A DNA stretch of 14,551 nucleotides from assembly GCA_002499905.1 (NCBI GenBank), contig DANP01000015.1, positions 1-14,551 of the forward strand, in the 5' to 3' direction. This document shows, one piece after another, positions 14,536-14,551 of this stretch; position 1 is the stretch's first letter, and the number at the start of each line of letters is the position of its first letter. The notes under the pieces are model-generated. The model ran no database searches. It worked only from the letters and a program-made list of their open reading frames with translations, and was not told where the DNA came from. Position numbers and translations under genes: made by a program. Source of the DNA: Methanolinea sp. UBA277. GTDB lineage: Archaea > Halobacteriota > Methanomicrobia > Methanomicrobiales > Methanospirillaceae.

Positions 14536-14551
14536 CCCTGTTCTGTAGCCA

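Noticed and set aside
1..14551. CRISPR arrays, insertion sequences, integrases or toxin-antitoxin pairs
   Set aside because: No regularly spaced repeats, transposase motifs, terminal inverted repeats or small paired toxin-like genes were seen.

Overview
The window looks like part of a methanogenic archaeon's chromosome, most probably order Methanomicrobiales. The evidence is indirect: an archaeal-type FAD synthase (RibL), a dihydropteroate-synthase-related protein with a C-terminal DUF4346-like domain typical of methanogens, a DUF5714-type cysteine-rich protein, and TATA boxes placed about 25 bases upstream of start codons. No ribosomal RNA or tRNA is present, so the assignment stays at family-resemblance level.

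Bases 1 to about 11,250 are a surface-glycan (S-layer glycoprotein, archaellum or exopolysaccharide) locus. It begins with two AT-rich FkbM-type methyltransferases (233-925, 1097-1879). A tightly packed polycistron follows, whose genes overlap by 1-8 bases or are separated by 9-13: a GT2 glycosyltransferase (1876), a cyclase/kynurenine-formamidase-like metal hydrolase (2829), a NeuA-like cytidylyltransferase (3484), a D-2-hydroxyacid dehydrogenase (4158), a classical SDR (5104) and an MptE-like/DUF115 protein (5863). I read this as a cassette that builds, CMP-activates and transfers an unusual acidic building block; that reading is inference. A GDP-mannose 4,6-dehydratase (6707) and a second GT2 (7689) come next. 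On the opposite strand lie a third GT2 (9480-8533) and a protein carrying the GT10 fucosyltransferase signature (10378-9497). A third FkbM methyltransferase (10534-11250) closes the locus.

Base composition is a mosaic. In hand-counted 60-base lines the MptE-like and FkbM genes show about 20-25% GC, while the dehydratase and GT10-like gene show about 52-55%. Together with the strand flips this suggests pieces acquired at different times.

At about 11,280 the sequence switches abruptly to about 60% GC and ordinary conserved genes: the DUF5714-like protein (11289-11993, +), then on the minus strand a dihydropteroate-synthase-related protein (14500-13088), a 237-base gap with two stem-loops, and a JAMM metalloprotease whose last codons overlap the start of FAD synthase. 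No transposase, integrase, tRNA, CRISPR array or phage gene was seen.
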